From Wandonia haliotis (lineage in GTDB: Bacteria; Bacteroidota; Bacteroidia; Flavobacteriales_D; Crocinitomicaceae): a stretch of DNA of 64,000 nt. The notes below the pieces were generated by a model. It worked only from the letters and a program-made list of their open reading frames with translations, did no database searches and was not told the origin of the DNA. The stretch is from positions 682,001 to 746,000 of the forward strand of contig NZ_BAAAFH010000022.1 in NCBI RefSeq assembly GCF_039523435.1, read 5' to 3'. The translations under genes were made by a program, and so were the position numbers. Of this stretch, positions 17,897-26,082 are shown in pieces (position 1 is the stretch's first letter; each line of letters opens with the position of its first letter).

Positions 17897-17955
17897 CAAA
17901 GAAATAATAATAAACTACTTCAGTCAAATAACTATGCGGACAAAAACGGGACAAT
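17897..17955 (-). promoter_or_regulatory. TTGTCC direct-repeat activator site plus -33/-7 promoter, second type B adhesin gene
   Basis: The minus strand reads ATTGTCCCGTTTTTGTCCG (17955-17937). A TTTG 20 bases upstream of a -7-like TTTCTTTG (17904-17897; one mismatch) gives a fair promoter, and the repeat ends 32 bases before the -7 box. The start codon is at 17862. The repeat begins directly after the stop of the lipoprotein gene upstream. Confidence 0.75.
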
Positions 17956-17958
17956 CAT

Positions 17959-18399
17959 CTATTCTATCTTACTGAAAACACGCTGATAGGCAGTATCTCC
18001 GCTAATTTCTTGTCGCAGGACAAGATCATTTTCTCCTATACTTTCAATTTTAAACCGGTTCACATAAGCGGTATCAATCACCCCTTCTTTTATTAACAAA
18101 GAATCAACTTTATCCTTAATAATAAACTCATAAGGGAAATCAACAAAAGCCGTATCCTCTTCACTATAATACTTAATCAGCAAATCACAATAGGCTTCTT
18201 TTTTCGAATTACATGTATAGAAATAAAAATCACCTCCCATATACAATGGGTCAATTTCACTCTCCAAAACGGATTCTCCGGCAATAATTTCAGACCGAAT
18301 TTCTTTCCATTGCCCATCTATTTCCTTAATCGCCTTTTTATCTTTATTACAAGAAACAACTAGTACTGCTGTCAATAGTGTAAAGGTAAACTTCTTCAT
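17959..18399 (-). CDS. Small lipoprotein, function unknown
   Basis: The 146 residues open with a lipoprotein signal peptide ending in VLVVSC, with Cys17 as the lipidated residue. The rest resembles lipocalin-like DUF lipoproteins of Bacteroidota (EIDGQWKEIRSE near the start, then alternating short strands), but I cannot name a family. The start lies 7 bases after the stop of the M20 hydrolase gene, so both are likely on one transcript. Confidence 0.75.
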   Translation of the reverse strand: MKKFTFTLLTAVLVVSCNKDKKAIKEIDGQWKEIRSEIIAGESVLESEIDPLYMGGDFYFYTCNSKKEAYCDLLIKYYSEEDTAFVDFPYEFIIKDKVDSLLIKEGVIDTAYVNRFKIESIGENDLVLRQEISGDTAYQRVFSKIE

Positions 18400-18406
18400 G
18401 CTTCTT

Positions 18407-19585
18407 TTATTTTGTGAAAACGTAGGACAAAAATACAGCCATTCCTGACTTCAGCGCCTCTTCTTCTACTTTAAATTTACTATTATGCACTCCAAAGATG
18501 GCATTTACAGCTTCATTTCGCGTTCCCATTCGAAAAAAACAGGCCGGAACTTCCTGAGAGTAATAACTAAAGTCCTCTGCTGTTAGTCGTATTGGAAGAT
18601 CAACAACGTTCACCTCTCCGAGTATTTCTGTTGCGCACTTCTTAACCTGTCCGGTTATTTCCTCATTGTTCTCAAGAAACGGATACCCCTTGTCAATAAC
18701 AACATCTACCTCTCCCCCCATTGACCGGGCGATAAAATCAGCCTGTTTTCGGATCAACTCATGTGCTTTGGAGCGCCACTCCTCATTCATCGTACGAAAA
18801 GTACCTTTCAGAAAGGCCTGATCCGGAATCACATTGGTTGCTCCAAGTGCTTCAAAATGTCCAAACGAAAGTACACAGGGTATTTTAGGATCACAAGATC
18901 TACTAACAATCTGTTGCAATTGGACGACAATAGAACTTCCTATAAGAACAGGATCAATAACCTGATGTGGCATTGCTCCATGCCCTCCCTTTCCTTTAAC
19001 TGTAATAAATATTTCATCACAGGAAGCCATATACATCCCTGGTTTAAAACCTACTTTTCCTTGTTCAAGTTCAGGAAAAACATGTAAGCCCAAAATTTCT
19101 GTTACCCGGGGATTTTCCAACACTCCCTCTTCTATCAGAACAGAGGCTCCTCCCGGCAACTTTTCTTCTCCGGGTTGAAAAATAAATTTTACCGGTCGCC
19201 GGAGTTGTTCTTTATTTTCCTGTACAATTTTGGCTACTCCTAATAAAACAGCCGTATGTACATCGTGACCACAAGCATGCATCACTCCCGGTTTCCCGGA
19301 CGAAAAACTCTCTCCTGATTGTTCATGAATAGGTAATGCATCCAAATCAGCACGTAACGCCAAACAAGGCTCATTCTCCATCCCTTCAGGTGCAATTACT
19401 GCAACCACTCCCGTTCTACCGATACTTACCGGTTGTATTCCTGCTGCTGTGAGTTTTTCCTTTACATAAGCTGCTGTCTCATACTCTTCGAAGGACAATT
19501 CAGGGTGTTGATGGATATGCCTTCTGGCCGTAACCACCTCATCAAACACGTTTTCTACTGCCTGTTTTATCTCCTGATTTGTCAT
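18407..19585 (-). CDS. M20-family metallo-amidohydrolase
   Basis: Zinc-dependent hydrolase of the IAA-amino acid hydrolase/hippurate hydrolase/N-acyl-amino acid amidohydrolase group (M20D). The 392 residues are typical in length. Metal-site residues are visible in HACGHDVHTA (Cys105, His107, His110), FQPGEEKLPGGA (the paired Glu) and LGLHVFPEL, with the last ligand His in FGVHNSKF. A dimerisation lid lies between about residues 185 and 295. There is no signal peptide, so it acts in the cytoplasm. The substrate cannot be decided from sequence. Confidence 0.93.
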   Translation of the reverse strand: MTNQEIKQAVENVFDEVVTARRHIHQHPELSFEEYETAAYVKEKLTAAGIQPVSIGRTGVVAVIAPEGMENEPCLALRADLDALPIHEQSGESFSSGKPGVMHACGHDVHTAVLLGVAKIVQENKEQLRRPVKFIFQPGEEKLPGGASVLIEEGVLENPRVTEILGLHVFPELEQGKVGFKPGMYMASCDEIFITVKGKGGHGAMPHQVIDPVLIGSSIVVQLQQIVSRSCDPKIPCVLSFGHFEALGATNVIPDQAFLKGTFRTMNEEWRSKAHELIRKQADFIARSMGGEVDVVIDKGYPFLENNEEITGQVKKCATEILGEVNVVDLPIRLTAEDFSYYSQEVPACFFRMGTRNEAVNAIFGVHNSKFKVEEEALKSGMAVFLSYVFTK

Positions 19586-19622
19586 ACTTTTTCTTTCTCT
19601 GCTATTCTATATTCGGTAACGA

Positions 19623-22600
19623 TCAAATATCAAATCCTAAAGAGAACTGTACACGGGGTCGATTTGCAACTACTCCGTCATTTAAGCCCCATCCAAAATC
19701 CAGTCGCATAAAATAACCGAACAACATGGCTCTAAGACCTGTTCCAAAACCTAAAATTAATGGTTCTCTGGCATTTTTTATCTTTATGGTGATCGGTTTT
19801 TGTTCAATCACTTGTGTATTGAAATAATTTTCCGGTGAATAGGGGTGTGGTCCGGTCCATGCTGTTCCCAGATCCATAAACCCTATAATTTGAAAACTCC
19901 TGAGAAATTCGCTCTTGACCGGATACTTAGAGAAAAAAGAAACAACAGGCAAACGCAATTCAGAATTCCAGACTGCGAATGAGTTTCCATTTCTTGAGTT
20001 TTGCAAAAAACCGCGCATTGGGCTGGCTAAAGTCTGATATCCATAGGATTGATTCGGGTCTACTTCAACAGTCTGATCAAAGTGTGGATTCGGACGGATC
20101 ATCCAGTTATCCACGCCTCCCATATAATACACAAGTCGTTGATTTCCTAATGAAGTCGCTCCTGCCAGTCGATTCACCCAGATAAAGTTCTTAAACAAAC
20201 GTTGGTAATGCCGAAAATCAAGACCAATATTCAAAGTATTTCCATAGGGACTAAACTGATTCATGTATTCTACAAAAAACTTGAATTTTGTACCTGCCTG
20301 TATGTTTAACTGTAACTTTCTGGCATTATCAAAAACAAGCTCAATCCGGGCACTTGCCTGATGGTAATCTCTTGTTGGCTCAGCAAGTGTCTGATCACTC
20401 ACTGCGAGAATGGTATTTCGGTCAAAACGATACCCGTATATTCCTCTCAAACTCCAGGTTTCAGAAAACGGATACGACATAAAATGTTTCACCTCATGAA
20501 TCGCCCATTTAAAAACAGCTCCTGTATTTCTATCCCTATCACGGAGAGACTGTCGGTATAAAATCAATCGGTGATCCAATCGTTTCTTCAAAAAGTAAAC
20601 TTCTCCCAAAAACTCTCCTGAAGCCAGATCAAAAGGGATGCGCATACCCCCTACTAACTTATAGTCTTCAAACACATCACTGAAACCGACTTTAGCCAGT
20701 GCGTTAAGTCCGGGATTAAAAAACATCGTTCCGGGACCCGAGTATCGTTGGTAGGCTTGGCTCATAAACTGATTATCCAGTTGAGCAACCACAAAATCTT
20801 TGGCAAAGTTGACCGAATAAACTACCTCGCGCGGTTTTTCATAGGCATATATATCTTCTTCGTTCTTATTTCCCTTAGCACTTTCCTTGTAGACAAATCC
20901 ATTTTGCTGCTTTTTCCGACCGATAACAGCTACACGTTTTCGGTACAAGCTATCCTCTTCACGGGTTTCGATACGAATATGTCCCAACTTCCCTCCTTCA
21001 ATACTATCCTTCTGTGATTGATAATCAAAAACAGTTTCTACCTGCTTAGTAACTGTATTGCTATTACGCTGCTCTTCTCTTATCCGCTCTTCTTGCTTAA
21101 AACGTACATCGACCGGAGTTTCTACTTCCTTTTCTCCGTCTGCCCTGACTAGTTTGTATTTACGGTTCCTGTTAATCAGTGCCAGTAGTTTACCCGCTTT
21201 ATCATCGTATTCAATTTCCAGAATAGAACTATTCCAATTGGTTACCGGCCGAATTAAAGAGAAATAATTATAGTGAACAACTGTATCTATATGAGTAATT
21301 ACAGAATCCCTCTTTGCCCGGTATACATTATATACTCCACTTTCATCCGACAAAAAGGCGTACTCTCCTTTTGAGTACTCAATCGGAAATACCTCATCGG
21401 CAAAAGGTGTATCTGTTATCCGAAGTAATTTTACCCGGCTTTTATCGTATCCGTTAAGATCCAGAATAAAAATATCTCTCCTCTTTTTGATGGGTTGAAT
21501 TTCAGGATCGGCACCTGTATTATAGATTGTATCCGACATCCGATTGGAACTAAATATAATGCGGGTAGAGTTCTCAACAAAGCGCGGATGGGTATCATCC
21601 CAAATATCATCTGTTAATTTCTTGTGTGAATTTCCCTGTAAGGAATATAAATACAAATCGGTATAACCATGCGACACTCCTGAAAACACCATCATTTTTC
21701 CATCATCCGAATAGTCCATACTCAGAACCTTATCCAGGTTATGTAGTACTCTTTTGGTATTCTTTCCATCTTCCAGTGTATGAATATATAACCGCAATTC
21801 TCCCTTTCGTTCGGTAACAAAAGCCAGCGCAGCACTCTGCGGGTGCCAGGCTAAAGTTGGAAAAGAGCGATCAATGGTTCGGTATAACCTGGGTTCAGCA
21901 CTGAAAATCGTTTTTGTCTTCCTGCTACTTCGATCAAGTAATTTCACTTTATACTTTCCCAAATGATTTTCCACGTATGCCAGAAAACGACCATCCGGAC
22001 TGGCTTTAAATCCATAATAAATCCGACCTTTTTTCCTTTTAAAAACCTCCTCTTCCGTATCCGGATCATCCTGTGTGACTACCTCCTTTGCATATTCCGA
22101 CTTGTAATAATCGGCCATCGTCCTGATCAACTCATTAACACCTCCGCCAATTACGTTGGTAAATCCCCTGTCAGGATTGCGCGTAATGCGTGTCAAATAA
22201 ACGATGTTAGGAATCACTTCTTTACCAAAAGTAATATCTATAAAGTGCCACATAGCATGACCTGCAATCTCAGCTTCTTCTCCCTCCAATCTTGAAAAAT
22301 CTTCGTATCTACCCGATAAAAATCCATCTTTTACCCGAGCCTCCACATACGCATCCCAGGGACGTGACATATAAGACACAAAACCATTGATATACCATTC
22401 CGGGAAAGAAGCTAGTGCATTGGCTTTCAGGACATCTTTCCAATCTCCCTCAAACAACATTTTATTAAGCATCACTTCTGCCAGCGTTGCTCTGATCTGT
22501 CGGTTCAGTTGTTCGTGTGTACCTTCATAATACACAAACAACTTCGACCCTACAATACGGGTCATGCCGCCAACAGACATACTATTTTCACGTGTAATCC

Positions 22601-22910
22601 CGATATTACTCTGATTAAATTTCGCTTTAGATCCGAAAATGATGATATCCAGACGATCTTCCAGGCGATAATCAAAGAACTTTTCAATCTCCAGTAATTC
22701 AGCATGCACTGTCTTAGCGCAGTATTCCACTAACTTCTCTTCACCGGGATAATAATGAACTGTAAAACGTTCAAAGTTTTGGTTCTTCCATAAAAACTGA
22801 TTGTACTGAACACGGTTTTTGCCGAATTCCTGATAAGAACCCGAATAGAATTGCCCGAACAAAATTGTATTCAGCAAAACAAAAAAAACACTTCCAATTA
22901 GTTGTTTCAT
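19623..22910 (-). CDS. TolB-like beta-propeller protein with degenerate gluzincin head and beta-barrel C-terminus
   Basis: Large envelope protein of about 1095 residues from ATG 22910, chosen because it starts the signal peptide MKQLIGSVFFVLLNTILFG; the frame extends 12 codons upstream. The N-terminal 270 residues resemble peptidase MA-like gluzincins (FTVHYYPGEE, FPEWYINGFVSYMS), but the expected HExxH position reads RATLAEVMLN, so the zinc site is lost. A PD40/TolB-like propeller follows (PDGRFLAYVEN, HPQSAALAFVTE, DDGKMMVFSG). The last 350 residues look like a BamA-type outer-membrane barrel with its repeat end (VQFSLGFDI). I infer an outer-membrane protein facing the periplasm. The function is unknown. 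Confidence 0.8.
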   Translation of the reverse strand: MKQLIGSVFFVLLNTILFGQFYSGSYQEFGKNRVQYNQFLWKNQNFERFTVHYYPGEEKLVEYCAKTVHAELLEIEKFFDYRLEDRLDIIIFGSKAKFNQSNIGITRENSMSVGGMTRIVGSKLFVYYEGTHEQLNRQIRATLAEVMLNKMLFEGDWKDVLKANALASFPEWYINGFVSYMSRPWDAYVEARVKDGFLSGRYEDFSRLEGEEAEIAGHAMWHFIDITFGKEVIPNIVYLTRITRNPDRGFTNVIGGGVNELIRTMADYYKSEYAKEVVTQDDPDTEEEVFKRKKGRIYYGFKASPDGRFLAYVENHLGKYKVKLLDRSSRKTKTIFSAEPRLYRTIDRSFPTLAWHPQSAALAFVTERKGELRLYIHTLEDGKNTKRVLHNLDKVLSMDYSDDGKMMVFSGVSHGYTDLYLYSLQGNSHKKLTDDIWDDTHPRFVENSTRIIFSSNRMSDTIYNTGADPEIQPIKKRRDIFILDLNGYDKSRVKLLRITDTPFADEVFPIEYSKGEYAFLSDESGVYNVYRAKRDSVITHIDTVVHYNYFSLIRPVTNWNSSILEIEYDDKAGKLLALINRNRKYKLVRADGEKEVETPVDVRFKQEERIREEQRNSNTVTKQVETVFDYQSQKDSIEGGKLGHIRIETREEDSLYRKRVAVIGRKKQQNGFVYKESAKGNKNEEDIYAYEKPREVVYSVNFAKDFVVAQLDNQFMSQAYQRYSGPGTMFFNPGLNALAKVGFSDVFEDYKLVGGMRIPFDLASGEFLGEVYFLKKRLDHRLILYRQSLRDRDRNTGAVFKWAIHEVKHFMSYPFSETWSLRGIYGYRFDRNTILAVSDQTLAEPTRDYHQASARIELVFDNARKLQLNIQAGTKFKFFVEYMNQFSPYGNTLNIGLDFRHYQRLFKNFIWVNRLAGATSLGNQRLVYYMGGVDNWMIRPNPHFDQTVEVDPNQSYGYQTLASPMRGFLQNSRNGNSFAVWNSELRLPVVSFFSKYPVKSEFLRSFQIIGFMDLGTAWTGPHPYSPENYFNTQVIEQKPITIKIKNAREPLILGFGTGLRAMLFGYFMRLDFGWGLNDGVVANRPRVQFSLGFDI

Positions 22911-22995
22911 TGCCTGAAAGTAAATATAAGGACATCTTGCTTTCAAGCAAAAGAAAAGACGAGTAAGTTATTGAGAACGATCCCAACACAAAATG

Positions 22996-23030
22996 AAAAA
23001 AGCCATCGGTTCTGTACGAATGGCTTTTTC
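22996..23030 (-). terminator. Terminator after the SDR gene
   Basis: AAAAAGCCAT (22997-23006) pairs perfectly with ATGGCTTTTT (23020-23029). On the minus strand the stem ends in a T run, downstream of the stop at 23060. Confidence 0.85.
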
Positions 23031-23059
23031 TGAACATAATAGTCTATTTTCTGAACGAT

Positions 23060-23929
23060 TTACTGATACAACTGCTTCAGAAAGGCAGTAACTGAAGTAG
23101 GTTTTCTCCCCATAAGTCGTTCCATATCTGAATTTTCACTGTTCAATTCACCTTCACTCCCTGCTTGCGAAAAGCCTCCAAACATGTTTGCAAACATTTC
23201 AGGCATTCCAGCAGTAGTCACTGTTCGAATGTATGTCTCAGGATCGGGACTCGTATAACTCACCTCTTTACCACTTATCTCAGAAAGTATTTTTGCTATT
23301 TCTTCAAATGAAACTGCTTCACCGGAAATAGTATAACTCTTATTCTCATGTCCTTCCGTTATCAGAATATTTGCTACTGACTCTGCCATTTCAGCCCTCA
23401 AAGCAAATCCAATTTTCCCACTACCTGCGGGTAAATAGATTCCGTTCTCCAAAACATTTTCACCTAAAAACCAGGGCAGTAAATCCATATACAAATTATT
23501 GCGAAGTAATGTATACGTCATTCCACTTTCCTTGATAGCTTTTTCAGTTGCCAAATGTGACCCCAACACAAACTGAATCGGTGATGTTTCACGCTCAGTT
23601 TTTCGCTCCACACTGGTATACAGGATATGTTGAACACCTGCCTCTTTGGCTGCTTTTACTACATTTAATTGCTGCTCGGTTCGTTTTTCCAGGTCACTTC
23701 CGGAAACTAACACCAATTTCTCAATGTCTGAAAACGCACGTACCAAAGAATTGTAATCCTCATAATTTCCGTAAACAATATTAACACCCAATTCCTTCAG
23801 CGTTTCAGCTTTGGACTCATCTCTTACCAATGCTGTTATCATTTGAGGTTTCACTCCTTTATTCAGAAGAGAGGTGATGGTCGCCTGACCATAGTGCCCC
23901 GTTGCTCCTGTCACTAAGATTGTACTCAT
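23060..23929 (-). CDS. NmrA-like SDR, probable NAD(P)H:quinone oxidoreductase (QorB/YtfG type)
   Basis: Atypical short-chain dehydrogenase of 289 residues with an N-terminal Rossmann motif ILVTGATGHYGQAT (GxxGxxG). The segments VVKAAKEAGVQHILYTSV and YTLLRNNLYMDLLPWFLGENVL fit the YtfG/QorB quinone reductase group. It likely reduces quinones or other electrophiles with NADPH in the cytoplasm. I start at ATG 23929 because MSTILVTG is the family start; ten extra codons upstream run into the promoter. It is divergent from an HxlR regulator, a common pairing for quinone- or aldehyde-sensing control. A -7 box TAGTTTTG (23964-23957, minus strand) lies about 27 bases upstream. Confidence 0.9.
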   Translation of the reverse strand: MSTILVTGATGHYGQATITSLLNKGVKPQMITALVRDESKAETLKELGVNIVYGNYEDYNSLVRAFSDIEKLVLVSGSDLEKRTEQQLNVVKAAKEAGVQHILYTSVERKTERETSPIQFVLGSHLATEKAIKESGMTYTLLRNNLYMDLLPWFLGENVLENGIYLPAGSGKIGFALRAEMAESVANILITEGHENKSYTISGEAVSFEEIAKILSEISGKEVSYTSPDPETYIRTVTTAGMPEMFANMFGGFSQAGSEGELNSENSDMERLMGRKPTSVTAFLKQLYQ

Positions 23930-23956
23930 TTCTACTACTTTTTTTGATTGATAGTA

Positions 23957-23964
23957 CAAAACTA
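23957..23964 (-). promoter_or_regulatory. -7 element of the SDR gene
   Basis: The minus strand reads TAGTTTTG, an exact TAnnTTTG match, giving a leader of about 20 bases. The 34-bp HxlR palindrome begins 28 bases upstream of this box. Confidence 0.6.
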
Positions 23965-23965
23965 T

Positions 23966-24025
23966 GTATATTTGATATACTTTTTATATCACTATACTTT
24001 TGTATACCGGTATACAAAAGTATAG
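23966..24025 (+). promoter_or_regulatory. hxlR promoter with 34-bp perfect palindromic operator
   Basis: A TTTG (23971-23974) is followed after exactly 20 bases by TACTTTTG (23995-24002), a full-consensus Bacteroidota promoter. The -7 box lies inside a perfect 34-bp palindrome at 23992-24025 (half-site CTATACTTTTGTATACC). A second, smaller inverted repeat GTATA-N5-TATAC is at 23966-23980. The layout predicts autorepression by the HxlR dimer and control of the divergent SDR gene. Confidence 0.85.
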
Positions 24026-24044
24026 CTTAGTAAAAACAGGAACT

Positions 24045-24437
24045 ATGATAAAAAATATTGATCTGGAAATTCTTGATAGGTGTCCGGATACTTTTGTTCT
24101 GGCGGTGAATGATACAATGAATGTACTATCAGGTAAATGGAAATTCCCTATTATCGCCTCCTTGTTATTCGGAAAGAAAAGGTTTAAAGAATTAGGACGC
24201 GATGTCACAAAAATAACTCCCCGAATGCTTTCCAAAGAATTACGGGATTTGGAGATGAATGGTATTGTAAAACGCACTGTATATAATACAGTCCCTGTAA
24301 CAGTTGAATATGAACTGACAGCTTCCGGTAAATCCTTTAAAAAAGTCATGGACGTAATGCTTGAATGGGGATTGGAGCATCGAAAAATCACACTACATGA
24401 TCTCGAAAAATCTCCTCTTCAAACTAAAGCGTCTTAA
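24045..24437 (+). CDS. HxlR-family winged-helix transcriptional regulator
   Basis: DNA-binding dimer of 130 residues with the HxlR core: CPDTFVLAVNDTMNVLSGKWKFPIIASLLFG, then KRFKELGRDVTKITPRMLSKELRDLE (recognition helix) and the wing VPVTVEYELTASGKSF. HxlR members often sense quinones, aldehydes or hypochlorite through a Cys near the N-terminus; here Cys9 of LDRCPDTF is in that place. ATG 24045 was preferred to the longer frame starting at 24000, because the longer form would begin inside the palindromic operator and upstream of the predicted transcription start. It most likely represses itself and regulates the divergent SDR gene. Confidence 0.92.
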   Translation: MIKNIDLEILDRCPDTFVLAVNDTMNVLSGKWKFPIIASLLFGKKRFKELGRDVTKITPRMLSKELRDLEMNGIVKRTVYNTVPVTVEYELTASGKSFKKVMDVMLEWGLEHRKITLHDLEKSPLQTKAS

Positions 24438-24570
24438 ACTACTGACAGAGATTCCTTTCTGATATTCTTCTTGTTTTTTTACATTTATTAACACACCGGA
24501 AGACAACTCTATGCCTTTCCAGACGTTATTTTTGTACCAATAGTAGTATTTTTTATTAAAAATTAGCCTT

Positions 24571-25332
24571 ATGAGAAGAGTAGCATTTTTCACGGGTCTG
24601 ATGCTGATGACATTAGCATTTTTCGCGTGTAAGAAAGAAGAGGATGGGACGGCGCAATTAAAAGTCTATTTAACGGATGCCCCCGGTAATTTCGAACATG
24701 TATTTATAGACATTCAGGAAGTCCGGATACATTCTAACAACGGAGGATGGACCTCCTTACCAATTAATGCAGGAGTTTATGACCTGCTGGAGTTCAACAA
24801 CGGAATGGATACGTTGTTATGTAATGTAGAATTACCCGTTGGACGGATATCTCAAATTCGGTTGGTTCTTGGGAATAGTAATTCTGTTGTTGTAGACGGA
24901 ACAACGCATAGTTTAACAACTCCTTCCGCACAAACCAGTGGATTAAAATTAAATCTTCACCAGGAGCTGGAGGCCAATGAGTCGTATTCAATCTGGCTGG
25001 ATTTTGACGCGGGAAGCTCAGTGGTTCTTACCGGTAACGGAGAGTACATTCTCAAGCCTGTTATCCGAACATTTTCTGATCTGACCAATGGTAAAATAAA
25101 AGGAATTGTAACACCAATGAATGCCATTCCTACAGTCTATGCCATTCAAAATGGTGATACGCTAACAGCCATTCCTGACAACAACGGCTTCTTTATGTTC
25201 TGTGGAGTTAACGGTACGTATGACGTTCATATTGTTCCTTCAGTTACAGGATATAGTACTGCCGAAGTAAACGGAGTACAAGCTTCTTTTGGAACCATTA
25301 CAGATCTGGGTACGATACAAATTCCAAACTAA
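24571..25332 (+). CDS. DUF4382 lipoprotein
   Basis: The 253 residues start with a lipoprotein signal peptide (TLAFFAC, Cys20 lipidated). A DUF4382 domain follows (about residues 27-165: LKVYLTDAPGNFEHVFIDIQEVRIH, LPVGRISQIRLVLG, LNLHQELEANESYSIWLDFDAG). A short carboxypeptidase-regulatory-like beta domain ends the protein. Its function is unknown, and it is placed in the envelope by its lipid anchor. A -7 box TATTTTTG at 24527-24534 gives a leader of about 30 bases, and a strong terminator follows. Confidence 0.88.
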   Translation: MRRVAFFTGLMLMTLAFFACKKEEDGTAQLKVYLTDAPGNFEHVFIDIQEVRIHSNNGGWTSLPINAGVYDLLEFNNGMDTLLCNVELPVGRISQIRLVLGNSNSVVVDGTTHSLTTPSAQTSGLKLNLHQELEANESYSIWLDFDAGSSVVLTGNGEYILKPVIRTFSDLTNGKIKGIVTPMNAIPTVYAIQNGDTLTAIPDNNGFFMFCGVNGTYDVHIVPSVTGYSTAEVNGVQASFGTITDLGTIQIPN

Positions 25333-25359
25333 TTCGGAACCCAAAAACGAGTATACAAG

Positions 25360-25393
25360 GACCGATCCGGAAACGGGTCGGTTTCTTTTTTTG
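25360..25393 (+). terminator. Rho-independent terminator of the DUF4382 gene
   Basis: ACCGATCCG (25361-25369) pairs with CGGGTCGGT (25374-25382) with one G-T pair and loop GAAA, followed by a long T run. Confidence 0.9.
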
Positions 25394-25421
25394 CTCAACC
25401 CTTATCAAAATTGTACTTTTG
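25390..25421 (+). promoter_or_regulatory. Promoter of the MBL hydrolase gene
   Basis: TTTG (25390-25393), 20-bp spacer, TACTTTTG (25414-25421): both boxes match the Bacteroidota consensus. Predicted leader is about 9 bases before ATG 25436. The -33 box overlaps the T run of the preceding terminator. Confidence 0.8.
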
Positions 25422-25435
25422 CCAAAAATTAAGAC

Positions 25436-26077
25436 ATGCAGGTTCACAAATTTACTTTCAACGCATTTCAGGAAAACACGTATATAGTCGCTGACGAAGC
25501 CAATAACTGTGTAATTATCGATCCGGGGTGCTACACCGCTGAAGAACGTAGAGAGTTATTCGACTTCATTGAAAAGAATGCATTACAACCCCTTGCTGTT
25601 TTAAACACACACGCTCATATTGATCATATTTTAGGGAATGCGGCTGTCATTGAAAAATATGCCATTCCGTTTTACATGCATCAGGAAGACCTGACGACGT
25701 TACGGGCTGTTGCAGGCTATGCTCACCTGTATGGATTTGAAGGCTACATTCCTTCTCCTGAACCCACTTCTTATATTGAGGACGGACAGATTTTGTCATT
25801 TGGAGACATTCATTTTACGGTCATTTTTGGACCAGGACACGCCCCCGGACATGTGGCATTCTATTCACCGGAAGAAAATTTTGTCATCAACGGAGACATC
25901 CTTTTCCGGGGAAGCTTCGGCCGAACCGATTTACCGGGAGGAGATTTTGAGACGCTTCGCAATACATTATTGAACATCATGTTTAAACTTCCTGAAGAAA
26001 CGGTCGTATACTCCGGTCATGGTCCGGAAACAACGATTGGGTTCGAGAAAAAGAACAACTCCATCTATCAATTTTGA
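25436..26077 (+). CDS. MBL-fold (glyoxalase II-like) hydrolase
   Basis: Metallo-beta-lactamase-fold hydrolase of 213 residues with the metal motif THAHIDH (His59, His61, Asp63, His64). Further ligands are in GPGHAPGHV and FVINGDILFRGSFGRTDLPGGD, and a final VYSGHGPETTIG supplies the last His. These fit the short glyoxalase II-like thioesterases. It lacks the C-terminal glutathione-binding domain of true glyoxalase II, so the substrate is open. It is cytoplasmic, and its stop codon lies 5 bases before the DUF1697 start. Confidence 0.92.
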   Translation: MQVHKFTFNAFQENTYIVADEANNCVIIDPGCYTAEERRELFDFIEKNALQPLAVLNTHAHIDHILGNAAVIEKYAIPFYMHQEDLTTLRAVAGYAHLYGFEGYIPSPEPTSYIEDGQILSFGDIHFTVIFGPGHAPGHVAFYSPEENFVINGDILFRGSFGRTDLPGGDFETLRNTLLNIMFKLPEETVVYSGHGPETTIGFEKKNNSIYQF

Positions 26078-26082
26078 GTAGC

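Noticed and set aside
24000..24044. Longer hxlR start at 24000
   Set aside because: It would begin inside the palindromic operator and before the predicted transcription start; ATG 24045 fits the family.
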